Below, piece after piece: positions 25,770-34,317 of a stretch of DNA of 64,000 nt. The DNA comes from Anaerotignum sp. (GTDB lineage: Bacteria; Bacillota; Clostridia; Lachnospirales; Anaerotignaceae). The notes beneath the pieces were generated by a model, which saw only the letters and a program-made list of their open reading frames with translations, made no database searches and had not been told where the DNA came from. Made by a program: the position numbers and the translations under genes. Every line of letters starts with the position of its first letter. Position 1 is the stretch's first letter. The stretch is taken from positions 1 through 64,000 of the forward strand of contig JAHHTW010000002.1 in the NCBI GenBank assembly GCA_020024265.1, read 5' to 3'.

Positions 25770-27800
25770 TTACTGTAATCTAAATTTTTCAATCATATGT
25801 TTCAAAATTGCTGCCTGACTTGCGAGTTCCTCACTTGCCGCTGCACTTTCTTCCGCAGTTGCAGAGTTGGTCTGCACCACATTTGCAATCTGATCCACAC
25901 CAACAGTAATGTTATCCAGCTGTGTAGTCAGATCCTGATAAGACTGTACCATACCGGATACCATCTGTACAATATCAGCGGTTTCTGCTGTTGCGCCATC
26001 CAATGCTTTCGCAGTTTTTGTCGCAATTTCATATCCTTCCTGTACAGCATTTACAGAATCCTGTATCAATACATTGGTATTCTTTGCTGCTTCCGCGCTT
26101 CTTGCTGCCAAATTGCGTACTTCATCCGCAACCACAGCAAAACCTTTGCCCGCTTCTCCGGCTCTGGCTGCTTCTACCGCTGCATTGAGTGCCAAAATAT
26201 TGGTCTGGAATGCAATATCCTCAATTGCCTTGATGATTTTGAGAATTTCATTTGATTTTTCTGAAATATTGCCAATCGCATGAAGCAAATTGTCCATCTG
26301 CATATTGCTGTTTTGGATTTCATCACCCATATTACCAAGGTTTGCATTGATTTTGAGCGCATGGTTTACATTTTCATCTGCCTCGTGAGATAAATGCTGA
26401 ATATGTGCAGACAGTTCTTCGATGGAAGAAGCCTGTTCGGTTGCACCTTGCGCCTGTGCCTGAGAGCCCTGCGCTACCTGATCGGAACTAATATCCACCT
26501 TTTCTGCGGAGTCCGCAATGCCCAGCATAGTCGTTGTCAAATTCGATTGAATATCCAACAATGCAACCTTGATCTTTTCAAATTCCCCATCATATGTCTG
26601 CTGTAATGTAAAGACCAAGTTCCCATCTGCAATTTCCTTCAGCACTGCGCTGATTTCATCAATATATGTAATGTATATCTTCAAACGATCCACAATTTTC
26701 TGGATGTCATCCCCCAATACACCGATTTCATCCTTGCCATGTACCTCAATTTCCACATTCAAATGACCATCTGCCAATTCCTTTGCAGCATTTGTAAGCT
26801 TTTTCAGGGATTTGATGATCTTCTTTGCATAAAAACTGATGATGATACTTAATATTGCCATACAAAATGCAAAACAATAAATTGTTTTATGCTTGGTGGA
26901 AACGATTTGCGCAAGATATTCTTGCTCCGGCATTCCGCCCAAAACCAAATACTGCACATTGTCCAAAAATACCGTAGCACCATAATATTTTTCACCATTT
27001 TCGGTATATTCGATATGATCTATATTCTGGTCGTTTTGCAGGATTTGTTTCATTTCTTCATTGTAGGAAAGCCCTGCAATGTCCTCCAAGATATACTGTC
27101 TGTCTGGATGATAGAGTACACGGTTTGCTGTATCAAACACAGTAATAAATCCTGTTTCTCCAACAGAAATATTAGAAAGTTTTTCCATAAGATTTGTTAC
27201 GGTAATATCCAGAGCAAGAATACCGGTCAGCTTGCCTTGATCCATGATCGGTGTGGCAATGGTAACAACCAATTCGCCTGTATTCAAATCCTCATACGCA
27301 CCAGAAACAATTGTCTTTTGCTCTGCTACGGCACGCTGATACCATTCTCTGCTGCTTACGTCAAATGTCTTTGATGACAACAATACACCGCTTGACTGCA
27401 AAATATCTTTGGTTCTGCCATTTGTAATATACACATTCATAATACAATTAGGCGCTGTGTTTTGTAGATTTTTCAATACCTTTACCATTGATTTTTCCGT
27501 ATCGGAGCCTACAAAGTCTTCGCCTGTCCATGCTCTTAAATTTTCTGCCACATTCGGTGTAACTGCCGTTGCTTCCAATGCACCAAAGTAACTTTCAAAA
27601 AAGGAACTCACCTCTGTTGCCGCATGTTCGCTCCCAACCTTGAGATAATCATTTTGAATATCCATGATGGTTGTTGATACCTGTCTATTCATCAGTATTC
27701 CAACCAAAGTCAAAATAATCAGCAAAGGGCCAATAATACCAATCAAGAGCTTTTGCAGTACACCAAAGTGTATCTTGTCTGATTTCTTTACTTGCATCAT
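25770..27800 (-). CDS. Methyl-accepting chemotaxis protein with dCache sensor
   Basis: 676 residues: TM1 about 18-36, a periplasm-type dCache_1 sensor (about 40-295, with YQRAVAEQ and PIMDQGKLTGILALDI, the ligand-pocket phrase), TM2 near 305-322, HAMP (about 325-380) and a cytoplasmic signalling domain containing IAFQTNILALNAAVEAARAG (the hairpin tip). There is no C-terminal pentapeptide. GGAGG lies 4 or 7 nt before two adjacent ATGs; either may be used. Such receptors often sense amino acids or carboxylates. No other chemotaxis gene is adjacent, though a CheA-like fragment protein is at 52.8 kb. Confidence 0.95.
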   Translation of the reverse strand: MMQVKKSDKIHFGVLQKLLIGIIGPLLIILTLVGILMNRQVSTTIMDIQNDYLKVGSEHAATEVSSFFESYFGALEATAVTPNVAENLRAWTGEDFVGSDTEKSMVKVLKNLQNTAPNCIMNVYITNGRTKDILQSSGVLLSSKTFDVSSREWYQRAVAEQKTIVSGAYEDLNTGELVVTIATPIMDQGKLTGILALDITVTNLMEKLSNISVGETGFITVFDTANRVLYHPDRQYILEDIAGLSYNEEMKQILQNDQNIDHIEYTENGEKYYGATVFLDNVQYLVLGGMPEQEYLAQIVSTKHKTIYCFAFCMAILSIIISFYAKKIIKSLKKLTNAAKELADGHLNVEIEVHGKDEIGVLGDDIQKIVDRLKIYITYIDEISAVLKEIADGNLVFTLQQTYDGEFEKIKVALLDIQSNLTTTMLGIADSAEKVDISSDQVAQGSQAQAQGATEQASSIEELSAHIQHLSHEADENVNHALKINANLGNMGDEIQNSNMQMDNLLHAIGNISEKSNEILKIIKAIEDIAFQTNILALNAAVEAARAGEAGKGFAVVADEVRNLAARSAEAAKNTNVLIQDSVNAVQEGYEIATKTAKALDGATAETADIVQMVSGMVQSYQDLTTQLDNITVGVDQIANVVQTNSATAEESAAASEELASQAAILKHMIEKFRLQ

Positions 27801-28313
27801 ACATCCTCCATTCTTATGCGAAATCTAAGCCTGATTTTTCCGAAAAAGAACTGTAATGTCCAAATGGAAATCCGTATATTCATGTATATTTTCTATAAAT
27901 ATTCCATCTCGCTTATGTACAAATTACAGCAAATTTTTCATTATTTACCATATGTTTGCATTATACATCATGATTCGCAAATACGCAATCACTGCTATAC
28001 AGTTTTATGCAAAAAAAATCATACAATTTCATTTTTGTTCATGTTCCCAGATATTTTGTTGATTTATATCAAAAATATTATCTAATCACACAATAAAGAT
28101 TGTGATATTGTATTTTGAGAAAAACAAAAAATCGTCACTTTTGTATGATACATACACAAGCCGGAAATGGATGTCACTATTTTCTCCGAAATACAATTTT
28201 TGGCACAAAAACATGTTACAACAAAGCCATGTATATGTATGCAGTATTTCATTTTTTATACACATATATATACATGGCTGTTTTATCATGCATTTTTTGC
28301 ATCTTTATCCGCA
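27801..28313. other. AT-rich intergenic region between spore protein gene and chemoreceptor gene
   Basis: 513 bp of low-complexity AT-rich DNA that must contain the chemoreceptor promoter. Apart from the hairpin at 28225-28279 I see nothing structured, and the open frames here have no ribosome binding sites. Confidence 0.6.
28225..28279 (-). terminator. probable terminator of the spore protein gene
   Basis: Inverted repeat AGCCATGTATATGTAT / ATATATATACATGGCT, 12 contiguous base pairs at the base, with TTTGTTG following on the minus strand. It is 35-90 bp after the SASP stop codon. Confidence 0.55.
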
Positions 28314-28496
28314 TCATGTCTGATTTTTGTTCTTCTTTTTACGCTTTCCCATCAATCCTCCAATTTTCCCGCTTTCTCTGGATGTCAAACCTTTCCAGCC
28401 AAACTGCTCAATTTTGTCCATCAAACCCAGCTCCCGTGCAATTTCGTATTTCATTTTTAAGTCTTCCTTTTGCTCCTTTGTCAATTCCTTTTTCAT
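28314..28496 (-). CDS. Small acid-soluble spore protein, alpha/beta type
   Basis: 60 residues. KMKYEIARELGL is the first conserved block of alpha/beta SASPs, including the YEIA segment cut by the germination protease, and GLTSRESGKIGGLMGKR is the second (usually LTSRxxGxxGGxM). It is shorter and more basic at the C-terminus than the major Bacillus SspA/B and resembles the SspF-like minor group. Such proteins coat forespore DNA and protect it from UV and heat, and are expressed under sigma-G. AAGGGCGG precedes the ATG by about 8 nt. Single gene. Confidence 0.88.
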   Translation of the reverse strand: MKKELTKEQKEDLKMKYEIARELGLMDKIEQFGWKGLTSRESGKIGGLMGKRKKKNKNQT

Positions 28497-28592
28497 TGCA
28501 AAACCGCCCTTCTATACCTTTTGACAAAGACCTTTGTCCGTGTACCATATATCATATCATCTAAAATTTTTTAAAAATTATGCCTGAAATGT

Positions 28593-28621
28593 TTGACAGA
28601 ATGACTTTCTGATGTTAGACT
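28593..28621 (+). promoter_or_regulatory. sigma-A promoter of the lysine biosynthesis operon
   Basis: A perfect -35 TTGACA, a 17-bp spacer and -10 TAGACT (five of six), about 20 bp before the riboswitch. The layout promoter, riboswitch, terminator, asd is consistent. Confidence 0.85.
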
Positions 28622-28639
28622 AACTTCATAACTACATAT

Positions 28640-28830
28640 TGCAACTGTAGAGGTGCATATTTCATCAGTAAGCATACCAATACCAATAAGGGGTATATGC
28701 GGTTTGCCAAAAGGGAACTATGCCGAAGAAGAAAAGTCCTTATTTGCTTTTTTTTCTGGTTGTGCGGTTAAGAGCCGTATGACTGTCATTGGTTCGATAC
28801 CAGTGGAGCGCTACGAACCTAAGCCCAGTC
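28640..28830 (+). promoter_or_regulatory. Lysine riboswitch (L-box) controlling asd-dapA-dapB
   Basis: The leader shows the L-box landmarks in order: GTAGAGGTGC with a following ATCAGTAAG turn, GGGGTATATGCGG, TATGCCGAAGAAG (the conserved GCCGAAG), then GACTGTCATTGGTTCGAT and finally GGAGCGCTAC closing the basal stem against the 5' end. It lies between a good promoter and a terminator, upstream of three lysine/diaminopimelate genes. When lysine binds, the terminator forms and transcription stops. Boundaries are approximate. Confidence 0.88.
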
Positions 28831-28845
28831 TAGGCTGGTGGCTAC

Positions 28846-28876
28846 AGTCGGCGCTTGTCGGCTTTTTCTTTTTTTA
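28846..28876 (+). terminator. riboswitch expression-platform terminator
   Basis: AGTCGGC-GCTT-GTCGGCT forms a 7-bp stem with two G-U pairs, followed by TTTTTCTTTTTTT. It ends 53 bp before the asd start. Confidence 0.8.
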
Positions 28877-28928
28877 TTGATACTTTACATCTTTACAACA
28901 ACAAACAGAGAAAGAGGGTACATTTGAA

Positions 28929-29924
28929 ATGAAAAAAATTAATCTCGCCGTTGTCGGCGCAACCGGTATGGTAGGCAGAACCTTCTTAAAGGTTCTGGAA
29001 GAAAGACAGCTGCCCATCGAAAATTTCTATGTGATGGCTTCCAGCCGTTCTGCGGGATCTACCCTGACATTTAACGGAAAAGAGTATGTTGTAGAAGAAT
29101 TGACAGAACATTCTTTTGATAAACCAATTGATATCGCACTGTTTTCTGCCGGTGGCGGCACCAGCGAAAAATTTGCTCCCATTGCTGCTGCACATGGCTG
29201 TATCGTGATCGACAACAGCTCTCAGTGGCGTATGGACCCTACAGTGCCTTTGATTGTTCCCGAAGTCAATCCTGAGGACATCTCCTGGCATAAGAATATC
29301 ATTGCCAATCCGAACTGCTCCACCATACAGGCTATGGTTGCACTGAAGCCCTTGGATGATAAGTATAAAATCAAGCGTGTGGTATACTCCACATATCAGG
29401 CTGTATCCGGCGCAGGTGTCGCAGGCTGGAAGGATCTTGAAAATGGCTTGAAGGGCGAAGAACCCCAAAAATTCCCTCATGCCATCGCCGGAAACTGCTT
29501 GCCTCATATTGATTCTTTCCTGGACAACGGCTATACAAAAGAAGAAATGAAGATGGTGAACGAAACCAGAAAGATTTTGCACAATGACGATATGCGTGTT
29601 ACAGCTACTACAGTACGTGTACCTGTATTCAATTCTCACAGCGAATCCATCAATATCGAATTTGAAAAACCTTTTGTATTGGACGAATTGATCGAAACAC
29701 TGAAAAATGCACCCGGTGTGGTACTGCAAAACAATTCTGCCGCAAACGAATACCCTCTGGCTGTGGATGCTGCTGGTAAGGATGATGTATTCATCGGCCG
29801 TATCCGTCGTGATGAAAGTGTGGAAAGCGGTGTAAATATCTGGGTTGTTGCAGATAATATCAGAAAAGGCGCTGCGACCAATGCAGTACAGATTGCAGAA
29901 ACCATTATCAAAAATATGCAATAG
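28929..29924 (+). CDS. asd: Aspartate-semialdehyde dehydrogenase
   Basis: Reduces aspartyl phosphate to aspartate semialdehyde, the branch point for lysine, threonine and methionine. 331 residues: NADP-binding VVGATGMVGRTF, the catalytic cysteine in NPNCSTIQ, the STYQAVSGAG substrate loop, GNCLPHID and a C-terminal GRIRRDES. It begins the plus-strand operon asd-dapA-dapB behind a lysine riboswitch, which fixes its role in diaminopimelate and lysine supply. The shadow frame on the opposite strand is not a gene. Confidence 0.97.
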   Translation: MKKINLAVVGATGMVGRTFLKVLEERQLPIENFYVMASSRSAGSTLTFNGKEYVVEELTEHSFDKPIDIALFSAGGGTSEKFAPIAAAHGCIVIDNSSQWRMDPTVPLIVPEVNPEDISWHKNIIANPNCSTIQAMVALKPLDDKYKIKRVVYSTYQAVSGAGVAGWKDLENGLKGEEPQKFPHAIAGNCLPHIDSFLDNGYTKEEMKMVNETRKILHNDDMRVTATTVRVPVFNSHSESINIEFEKPFVLDELIETLKNAPGVVLQNNSAANEYPLAVDAAGKDDVFIGRIRRDESVESGVNIWVVADNIRKGAATNAVQIAETIIKNMQ

Positions 29925-29953
29925 TATCCATATACTATTGATATGAAAAAACA

Positions 29954-29990
29954 GCTGCTGCAAAAGTTTGGTATCAGCCTTTGCAGCAGC
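29954..29990 (+). other. perfect hairpin in the asd-dapA spacer
   Basis: GCTGCTGCAAA and TTTGCAGCAGC, an 11-bp perfect stem with a 15-nt loop, and no T-run. It may be an RNA processing or stability element that sets the asd:dapA ratio. It ends 12 nt before the dapA ribosome binding site. Confidence 0.75.
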
Positions 29991-30014
29991 CGAAAACAAG
30001 AGGAGGTTTTATTT

Positions 30015-30899
30015 ATGGCTATTTTTACAGGCTCTGGCGTTGCTTTGGTCACGCCCACACATGCCGATGGCAGTGTCAACTACGAAAAAATGAAAGAGCT
30101 GATTGAATTTCAGCTTGCCAATGGTACAGACGCACTCATCATCTGCGGTACCACTGGCGAAGCATCCACATTATCTGATGAAGCGCAAATCGAATGTGTA
30201 CGCTATGCAAAAGAAGTCGCAAACAATCGTGTGCCTGTCATTGCCGGTGCCGGCAGCAATGATACCGCACACTGCATAGAGCTTGCACAGGGATGTCAAA
30301 ATGCAGGTGCAGATGCTGTCCTTCTTGTCACACCATACTATAACAAGGCAACACAAAAAGGTCTGATTCTGCATTATACCGCCGTCGCAGAAAGCTTGGA
30401 TATTCCGGTAATTTTATACAATGTACCGGGACGCACCGGCTGTAACATCGCACCAAAGACCGCATATGCTCTGTCTAAAGTGAAAAATATTGTTGCCATC
30501 AAAGAAGCCAGCGGTAATTTTTCCCAGATTGCAGAAATCGCTGCCTTGTGCAAAGATGATCTGGATATTTACAGTGGCAATGATGACCAAATTGTACCTA
30601 TGCTTGCATTGGGCGCAAAGGGTGTCATTTCTGTACTGGCAAACGTAGCACCAAAGGATACACATGACATGGTGGCAAAATTTATGGCAGGCGATATTGC
30701 AGGCGCAAAAAATCTTCAGCTCCATGCGATTGAACTGATTCAGGCATTGTTCTGTGAAGTTAACCCCATTCCTGTAAAAACTGCACTGGATTTGATGGGA
30801 TATGATGTTGGGCCTTTGCGTATGCCACTTTGTGCAATGGAAGACAAAAATGTAGAAACACTCAAAAAAGCAATGCAGAACTATGGCTTGCTGAAATAA
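30015..30899 (+). CDS. dapA: 4-hydroxy-tetrahydrodipicolinate synthase
   Basis: Condenses pyruvate with aspartate semialdehyde, the first committed step of the lysine/diaminopimelate pathway. 294 residues: GSGVALVTP, the GTTGEASTL motif (Thr-Thr), the tyrosine in LYNVPGRTG and the Schiff-base lysine in VAIKEASGNF. GAGGAGG is 8 nt before this ATG; the frame is open 24 codons further up, across the hairpin, but without a site. Second gene of the operon. Dipicolinate for spores is drawn from its product. Confidence 0.96.
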   Translation: MAIFTGSGVALVTPTHADGSVNYEKMKELIEFQLANGTDALIICGTTGEASTLSDEAQIECVRYAKEVANNRVPVIAGAGSNDTAHCIELAQGCQNAGADAVLLVTPYYNKATQKGLILHYTAVAESLDIPVILYNVPGRTGCNIAPKTAYALSKVKNIVAIKEASGNFSQIAEIAALCKDDLDIYSGNDDQIVPMLALGAKGVISVLANVAPKDTHDMVAKFMAGDIAGAKNLQLHAIELIQALFCEVNPIPVKTALDLMGYDVGPLRMPLCAMEDKNVETLKKAMQNYGLLK

Positions 30900-30913
30900 A
30901 ACCATTTGATGAT

Positions 30914-30957
30914 AACGGCGTTCTTTGCGGCTGTTTTGCTGACACGGAACGCCGTTT
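30914..30957 (+). terminator. terminator-like hairpin between dapA and dapB
   Basis: AACGGCGTTC/GAACGCCGTT stem with a 23-nt loop followed by TATTT. The weak T-run suggests partial termination or RNA processing rather than the operon's end. Confidence 0.6.
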
Positions 30958-30996
30958 ATTTCAGATATACACATAATATCAAAGGAGGTATTTTTT

Positions 30997-31749
30997 ATGA
31001 TTCATATAATCATACATGGCTGCGGGGGTAAAATGGGGCATGTGGTTGCAGAGCTTGCAAAAAACGATGATTCCTGCCAAATCGTTGCAGGGATTGATCC
31101 GACAACACCTGAGCTGGATTTTCCTGTATTTGCATCCCCTGCCGCATGTACGGTAAATGCAGACGTTATCATTGACTTTTCCACAGCATCCGCTGTTCCG
31201 GCACTTTTGGACTTTGCAAAGGACAAACAGATTCCACTGGTACTTTGCACCACGGCATTGTCTGACGACACACTGCAACAAATGGAGGAAACCTCCAAAA
31301 GCGTTGCTGTATTGAAATCAGCCAATATGTCCATTGGTATCAATCTGCTCTTGGATTTGGTGGCACGTGCCAGTCAGATTTTATACGATGCAAACTTTGA
31401 TATCGAAGTGGTAGAAAAGCATCATAACCTCAAGATTGATGCACCCAGCGGTACCGCTATGGCTCTTGCAGATGCCATCAATCAGGCAATGGATGAACAA
31501 TTCCATTATGTATATGACCGTTCTGAGAAAAGAGAAAAAAGAGAACGTAACGAAATCGGTATTCATGCCATCCGTGGGGGCAATATTGTCGGAGAGCATG
31601 ATGTGATCTTTGCCGGACGTGATGAAGTGATTACACTTAGTCATCATGCGTCCAGCAGAGAAGTATTTGCTGTTGGTGCGATCAAAGCTGCGAAATTCCT
31701 TGCAGGACAAAAGCCCGGTATGTACAGCATGAAGGAAGTCCTATCTTAA
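30997..31749 (+). CDS. dapB: 4-hydroxy-tetrahydrodipicolinate reductase
   Basis: Reduces the DapA product with NAD(P)H. 250 residues: N-terminal HGCGGKMGHVV nucleotide loop, VIDFSTASAV, the conserved SANMSIGINLLL, the catalytic EKHHNLKIDAPSGTA and the C-terminal VFAVGAIKAAKFL. AAAGGAGG precedes the ATG. Last gene of the riboswitch-controlled operon, followed by a hairpin-rich region. Confidence 0.97.
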   Translation: MIHIIIHGCGGKMGHVVAELAKNDDSCQIVAGIDPTTPELDFPVFASPAACTVNADVIIDFSTASAVPALLDFAKDKQIPLVLCTTALSDDTLQQMEETSKSVAVLKSANMSIGINLLLDLVARASQILYDANFDIEVVEKHHNLKIDAPSGTAMALADAINQAMDEQFHYVYDRSEKREKRERNEIGIHAIRGGNIVGEHDVIFAGRDEVITLSHHASSREVFAVGAIKAAKFLAGQKPGMYSMKEVLS

Positions 31750-31799
31750 AAACCTTGGGGCGCTGCCCCAATCCCCACAAGGGACACCGTCCCTTGACC

Positions 31800-31843
31800 T
31801 GCATATAAAAGCCCAATTCTTCGGCTTTTATATGCACTTTTTA
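31800..31843 (+). terminator. terminator of the asd-dapA-dapB operon
   Basis: Stem TGCATATAAAAGCC and complement with a 9-nt loop, followed by CTTTTTAT. Confidence 0.88.
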
Positions 31844-31870
31844 TCATACATGATAACACTAACACATATA

Positions 31871-31920
31871 AAAACCTCTATGCCTGACTGCTAAAAACAA
31901 TATCGCATAGAGGTTTTCTT
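31871..31920. terminator. second hairpin, probably terminating the minus-strand SUFU transcript
   Basis: Stem AAAACCTCTATGC/GCATAGAGGTTTT, 13 bp, with a 21-nt loop and T-rich sequence on both strands. Confidence 0.8.
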
Positions 31921-32019
31921 TTATCTCTTACGTTGATTGCGGCAAAGCCTCAATCAGAAAAGGGCAAGGGGTAAAACCCCTTACAGGGTGTTGAGGCAGC
32001 GCCCCAAGTTCTGATCTCT

Positions 32020-32748
32020 TTATTCTTCCAAACATACATTGGGACGATCCGGGAATACAATCATACCAAATCCATTGATATCCACCATTTTCTGCAAAAG
32101 TGCTTCTCCACCCTCCTTCTGATGGAAATCAATTTCCTCTTGATACAATGGCAAAATCGCATAGAGATTGATCAGTGTGCCATCCTTTGCATGAAACATA
32201 CTGATTGCTTCATTTAATGCAGAAATCATAACACCACATAGCTTGGTGCTTTTTTCATCATAAGATACATATTGATCCGAGTTTGGAATGATATGCCCCC
32301 AGCCCAGCCAGCTCTGGTATTCGTGCGGAAATCTTGCCAAATACTGCAAAAGATCCACCGGCCACCAAATGGTATTGTCGTATGACTCCCCTTTTGGCGG
32401 CTCTGTCAACTTCCATTCTGATGGCAACAATGCAATCATTTCTGCACGTTCCAGCATTTGATACTCTGGATAAAATTCGTCTGGCAGCTGCATAGGCATT
32501 GCACTCATTCCTACGGTGTACAGCACATGAAAATCCTGTTTTGTAGGTGCTTCCAATATATGAATGTCTACCTGCAAATAATCGTTGAATCGGTCAAAAA
32601 ATACACGTTCCGTTCTTCCCGGAAAGCATTTATTCATATGCTTTTGTATTTCCTGACTATATGGTGTTGTATGCACAGGACGCTTTTTCTCCGCTTTCTT
32701 CGGCTCCTGATGACGATATATCTCATTTCCATTTGTTTGTTCCTTCAT
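32020..32748 (-). CDS. Suppressor-of-fused (SUFU) domain protein
   Basis: 242 residues. After a basic polar N-terminus, the central part has the bacterial SUFU pattern: VDIHILEAPTKQDFHVLYTVGMSAMPM, split here as VDIHILEAPT and LYTVGMSAMPM, then RAEMIALLPSEWKL and WPVDLLQYLARFPH, with WLGWGHIIPN further on. Bacterial members are soluble and often occur as immunity-like proteins or in polymorphic-toxin loci, but no toxin is nearby here. It lies 17 bp after ftsY on the same strand and may be the last gene of the long array. Function unknown. Confidence 0.85.
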   Translation of the reverse strand: MKEQTNGNEIYRHQEPKKAEKKRPVHTTPYSQEIQKHMNKCFPGRTERVFFDRFNDYLQVDIHILEAPTKQDFHVLYTVGMSAMPMQLPDEFYPEYQMLERAEMIALLPSEWKLTEPPKGESYDNTIWWPVDLLQYLARFPHEYQSWLGWGHIIPNSDQYVSYDEKSTKLCGVMISALNEAISMFHAKDGTLINLYAILPLYQEEIDFHQKEGGEALLQKMVDINGFGMIVFPDRPNVCLEE

Positions 32749-32765
32749 TGTGCTTTCTTCCTCCC

Positions 32766-34298
32766 TTATTCACTGCCAAACAATGCCTGCGCAAATTCTG
32801 CTGCATGGAATTTCTGCAAATCTTCTATGCCTTCCCCAACACCAATATAACGTACGGGAATTTTCAATTCACTCTTAATTGCTACAACAATACCGCCCTT
32901 TGCTGTACCATCCAATTTGGTCAATATAATACCGGTGATCTCTGCAACCTCCATAAACAGCTTTGCCTGCTGCAAAGCATTTTGTCCTGTTGTTGCATCC
33001 AATACCAGATAGGTTTCCTTATGTGCATCCGTATATTCCCGTTCAATGACACGAGAGATTTTGCGCAGTTCCTCCATCAGGTTTTTCTTGTTATGCAATC
33101 TGCCTGCCGTATCGCAAATGAGCAAGTCACTTTTTCTGTTTCTCGCTGCATGCACCGCATCAAAGACCACAGCTGCCGGATCTGCATTTTCTTCATGCTT
33201 GATGACTTCAATGCCTGCACGATTGCCCCAAACCTCCAGCTGATCAATTGCAGCTGCACGGAAGGTATCTGCCGCTGCCAGCAATACTTTTTTCCCACCG
33301 TCCTTGAAATTATGCGCCAGTTTCCCAATGGTCGTTGTTTTTCCAACACCATTGACACCAATGACAAGCATCACGCTTGGGCTTGGGAGATTTTCTTCTT
33401 CCTGCACACCATCTTCCAATATTTCTGTAATTTCTTCAATGAGCATTCCCTTAATCAAAGAAGGATCTGTGATCCGTTCCTTCTTGACTCTCTTGCGCAG
33501 ATTTTCCACAATATTCATGGTTGTCTGTACACCCATATCAGCCATAATCAGTGTTTCTTCCAGCTCCTCAAATAAATCCTCATCTATCTTTGTAAAACTG
33601 CCCAGCACGGCATCCACTCCGCCCAGAATACTGTTTCTTGTCTTATTCAGACCTTCCTTCAAACGTGCAAACAGACCTTTTTTCTGTACCGGCTGTGCGT
33701 CTTCTGCTGCATTTGGCGCTACTGCTTCTGCTTGTGGTTCTGTTTCTACTTCGCCTGTCGTTTCCAGCGCTTGAGAGATTTGCTCTGCAACAAAATCCGC
33801 TGCTTGTTCTGCAAACGCTTTGCCTTCGGCTTCACTCTCTGCTTCATATACCGCTTCGGATGTTTCTATGGTAATTGCTTCTGTTTCGCCTTCTGCGGCA
33901 TACGCTACATCAGCTGCTTCTATCGTATCCTCTTTGACTTCTGTCTGTTCCACTGCTTCAGCCGTGTCCTCTGCATCTGTTTTTTCCGCATCCTCTGCTT
34001 CCTCTAATACATCTGCAAAGCTTTTTTGCTGCTCTGCCTGCAAATCATCATTTTCCTGATACAGTACACCGCCTGCTTTTTCATGAAATGTAATGGTTTC
34101 TTCGTCCATCGCTTCATGTACCGCCTGATTGATTGCAGCTGTAATACCCAGTTCTGTATCCACATTCAAAACAATTTCATTCGTATCCTCTGCCTGTGCG
34201 ACATCGAAGCCCTCTACCTCCAAAAGGCTTTCGTTTTGCTCCTGCTGCTCCTCTTTTTGCGGCTCCTGTTTTTTCTTAAACAAATCAAAAAATCCCAT
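32766..34298 (-). CDS. ftsY: Signal recognition particle receptor FtsY
   Basis: 510 residues. Residues 1-200 are a very acidic, Glu/Ala-rich A-domain of low complexity, longer than in most Firmicutes. The NG GTPase domain follows: GVNGVGKTTTIGKLA (G1), DTFRAAA, DTAGR (G3) and TKLDGTAKGG (G4). FtsY docks ribosome-SRP complexes at the membrane. The smc-ftsY order is common in Firmicutes; ftsY starts 19 bp after smc. The usual partner gene ylxM-ffh is not in the window. Confidence 0.96.
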   Translation of the reverse strand: MGFFDLFKKKQEPQKEEQQEQNESLLEVEGFDVAQAEDTNEIVLNVDTELGITAAINQAVHEAMDEETITFHEKAGGVLYQENDDLQAEQQKSFADVLEEAEDAEKTDAEDTAEAVEQTEVKEDTIEAADVAYAAEGETEAITIETSEAVYEAESEAEGKAFAEQAADFVAEQISQALETTGEVETEPQAEAVAPNAAEDAQPVQKKGLFARLKEGLNKTRNSILGGVDAVLGSFTKIDEDLFEELEETLIMADMGVQTTMNIVENLRKRVKKERITDPSLIKGMLIEEITEILEDGVQEEENLPSPSVMLVIGVNGVGKTTTIGKLAHNFKDGGKKVLLAAADTFRAAAIDQLEVWGNRAGIEVIKHEENADPAAVVFDAVHAARNRKSDLLICDTAGRLHNKKNLMEELRKISRVIEREYTDAHKETYLVLDATTGQNALQQAKLFMEVAEITGIILTKLDGTAKGGIVVAIKSELKIPVRYIGVGEGIEDLQKFHAAEFAQALFGSE

Positions 34299-34317
34299 AA
34301 TTTTCTCACCTCAAACA

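Larger units (their letters stand above)
31754..32008. repeat. REP-like element bounded by 14-bp inverted repeats
   Basis: CTTGGGGCGCTGCC at 31754-31767 is matched by its exact complement at 31995-32008. Inside the left end are further short palindromes (GGGGCGCTGCCCC; AAGGGACACCGTCCCTT) and inside the right end AAGGGGTAAAACCCCTT. Two terminators lie between. There is no transposase frame. The GC-rich ends differ from the flanking DNA, as in dispersed intergenic repeats of Clostridia. Confidence 0.7.

Noticed and set aside
31754..32008. Insertion sequence
   Set aside because: Inverted ends are present, but the interior has no transposase frame and contains ordinary terminators.
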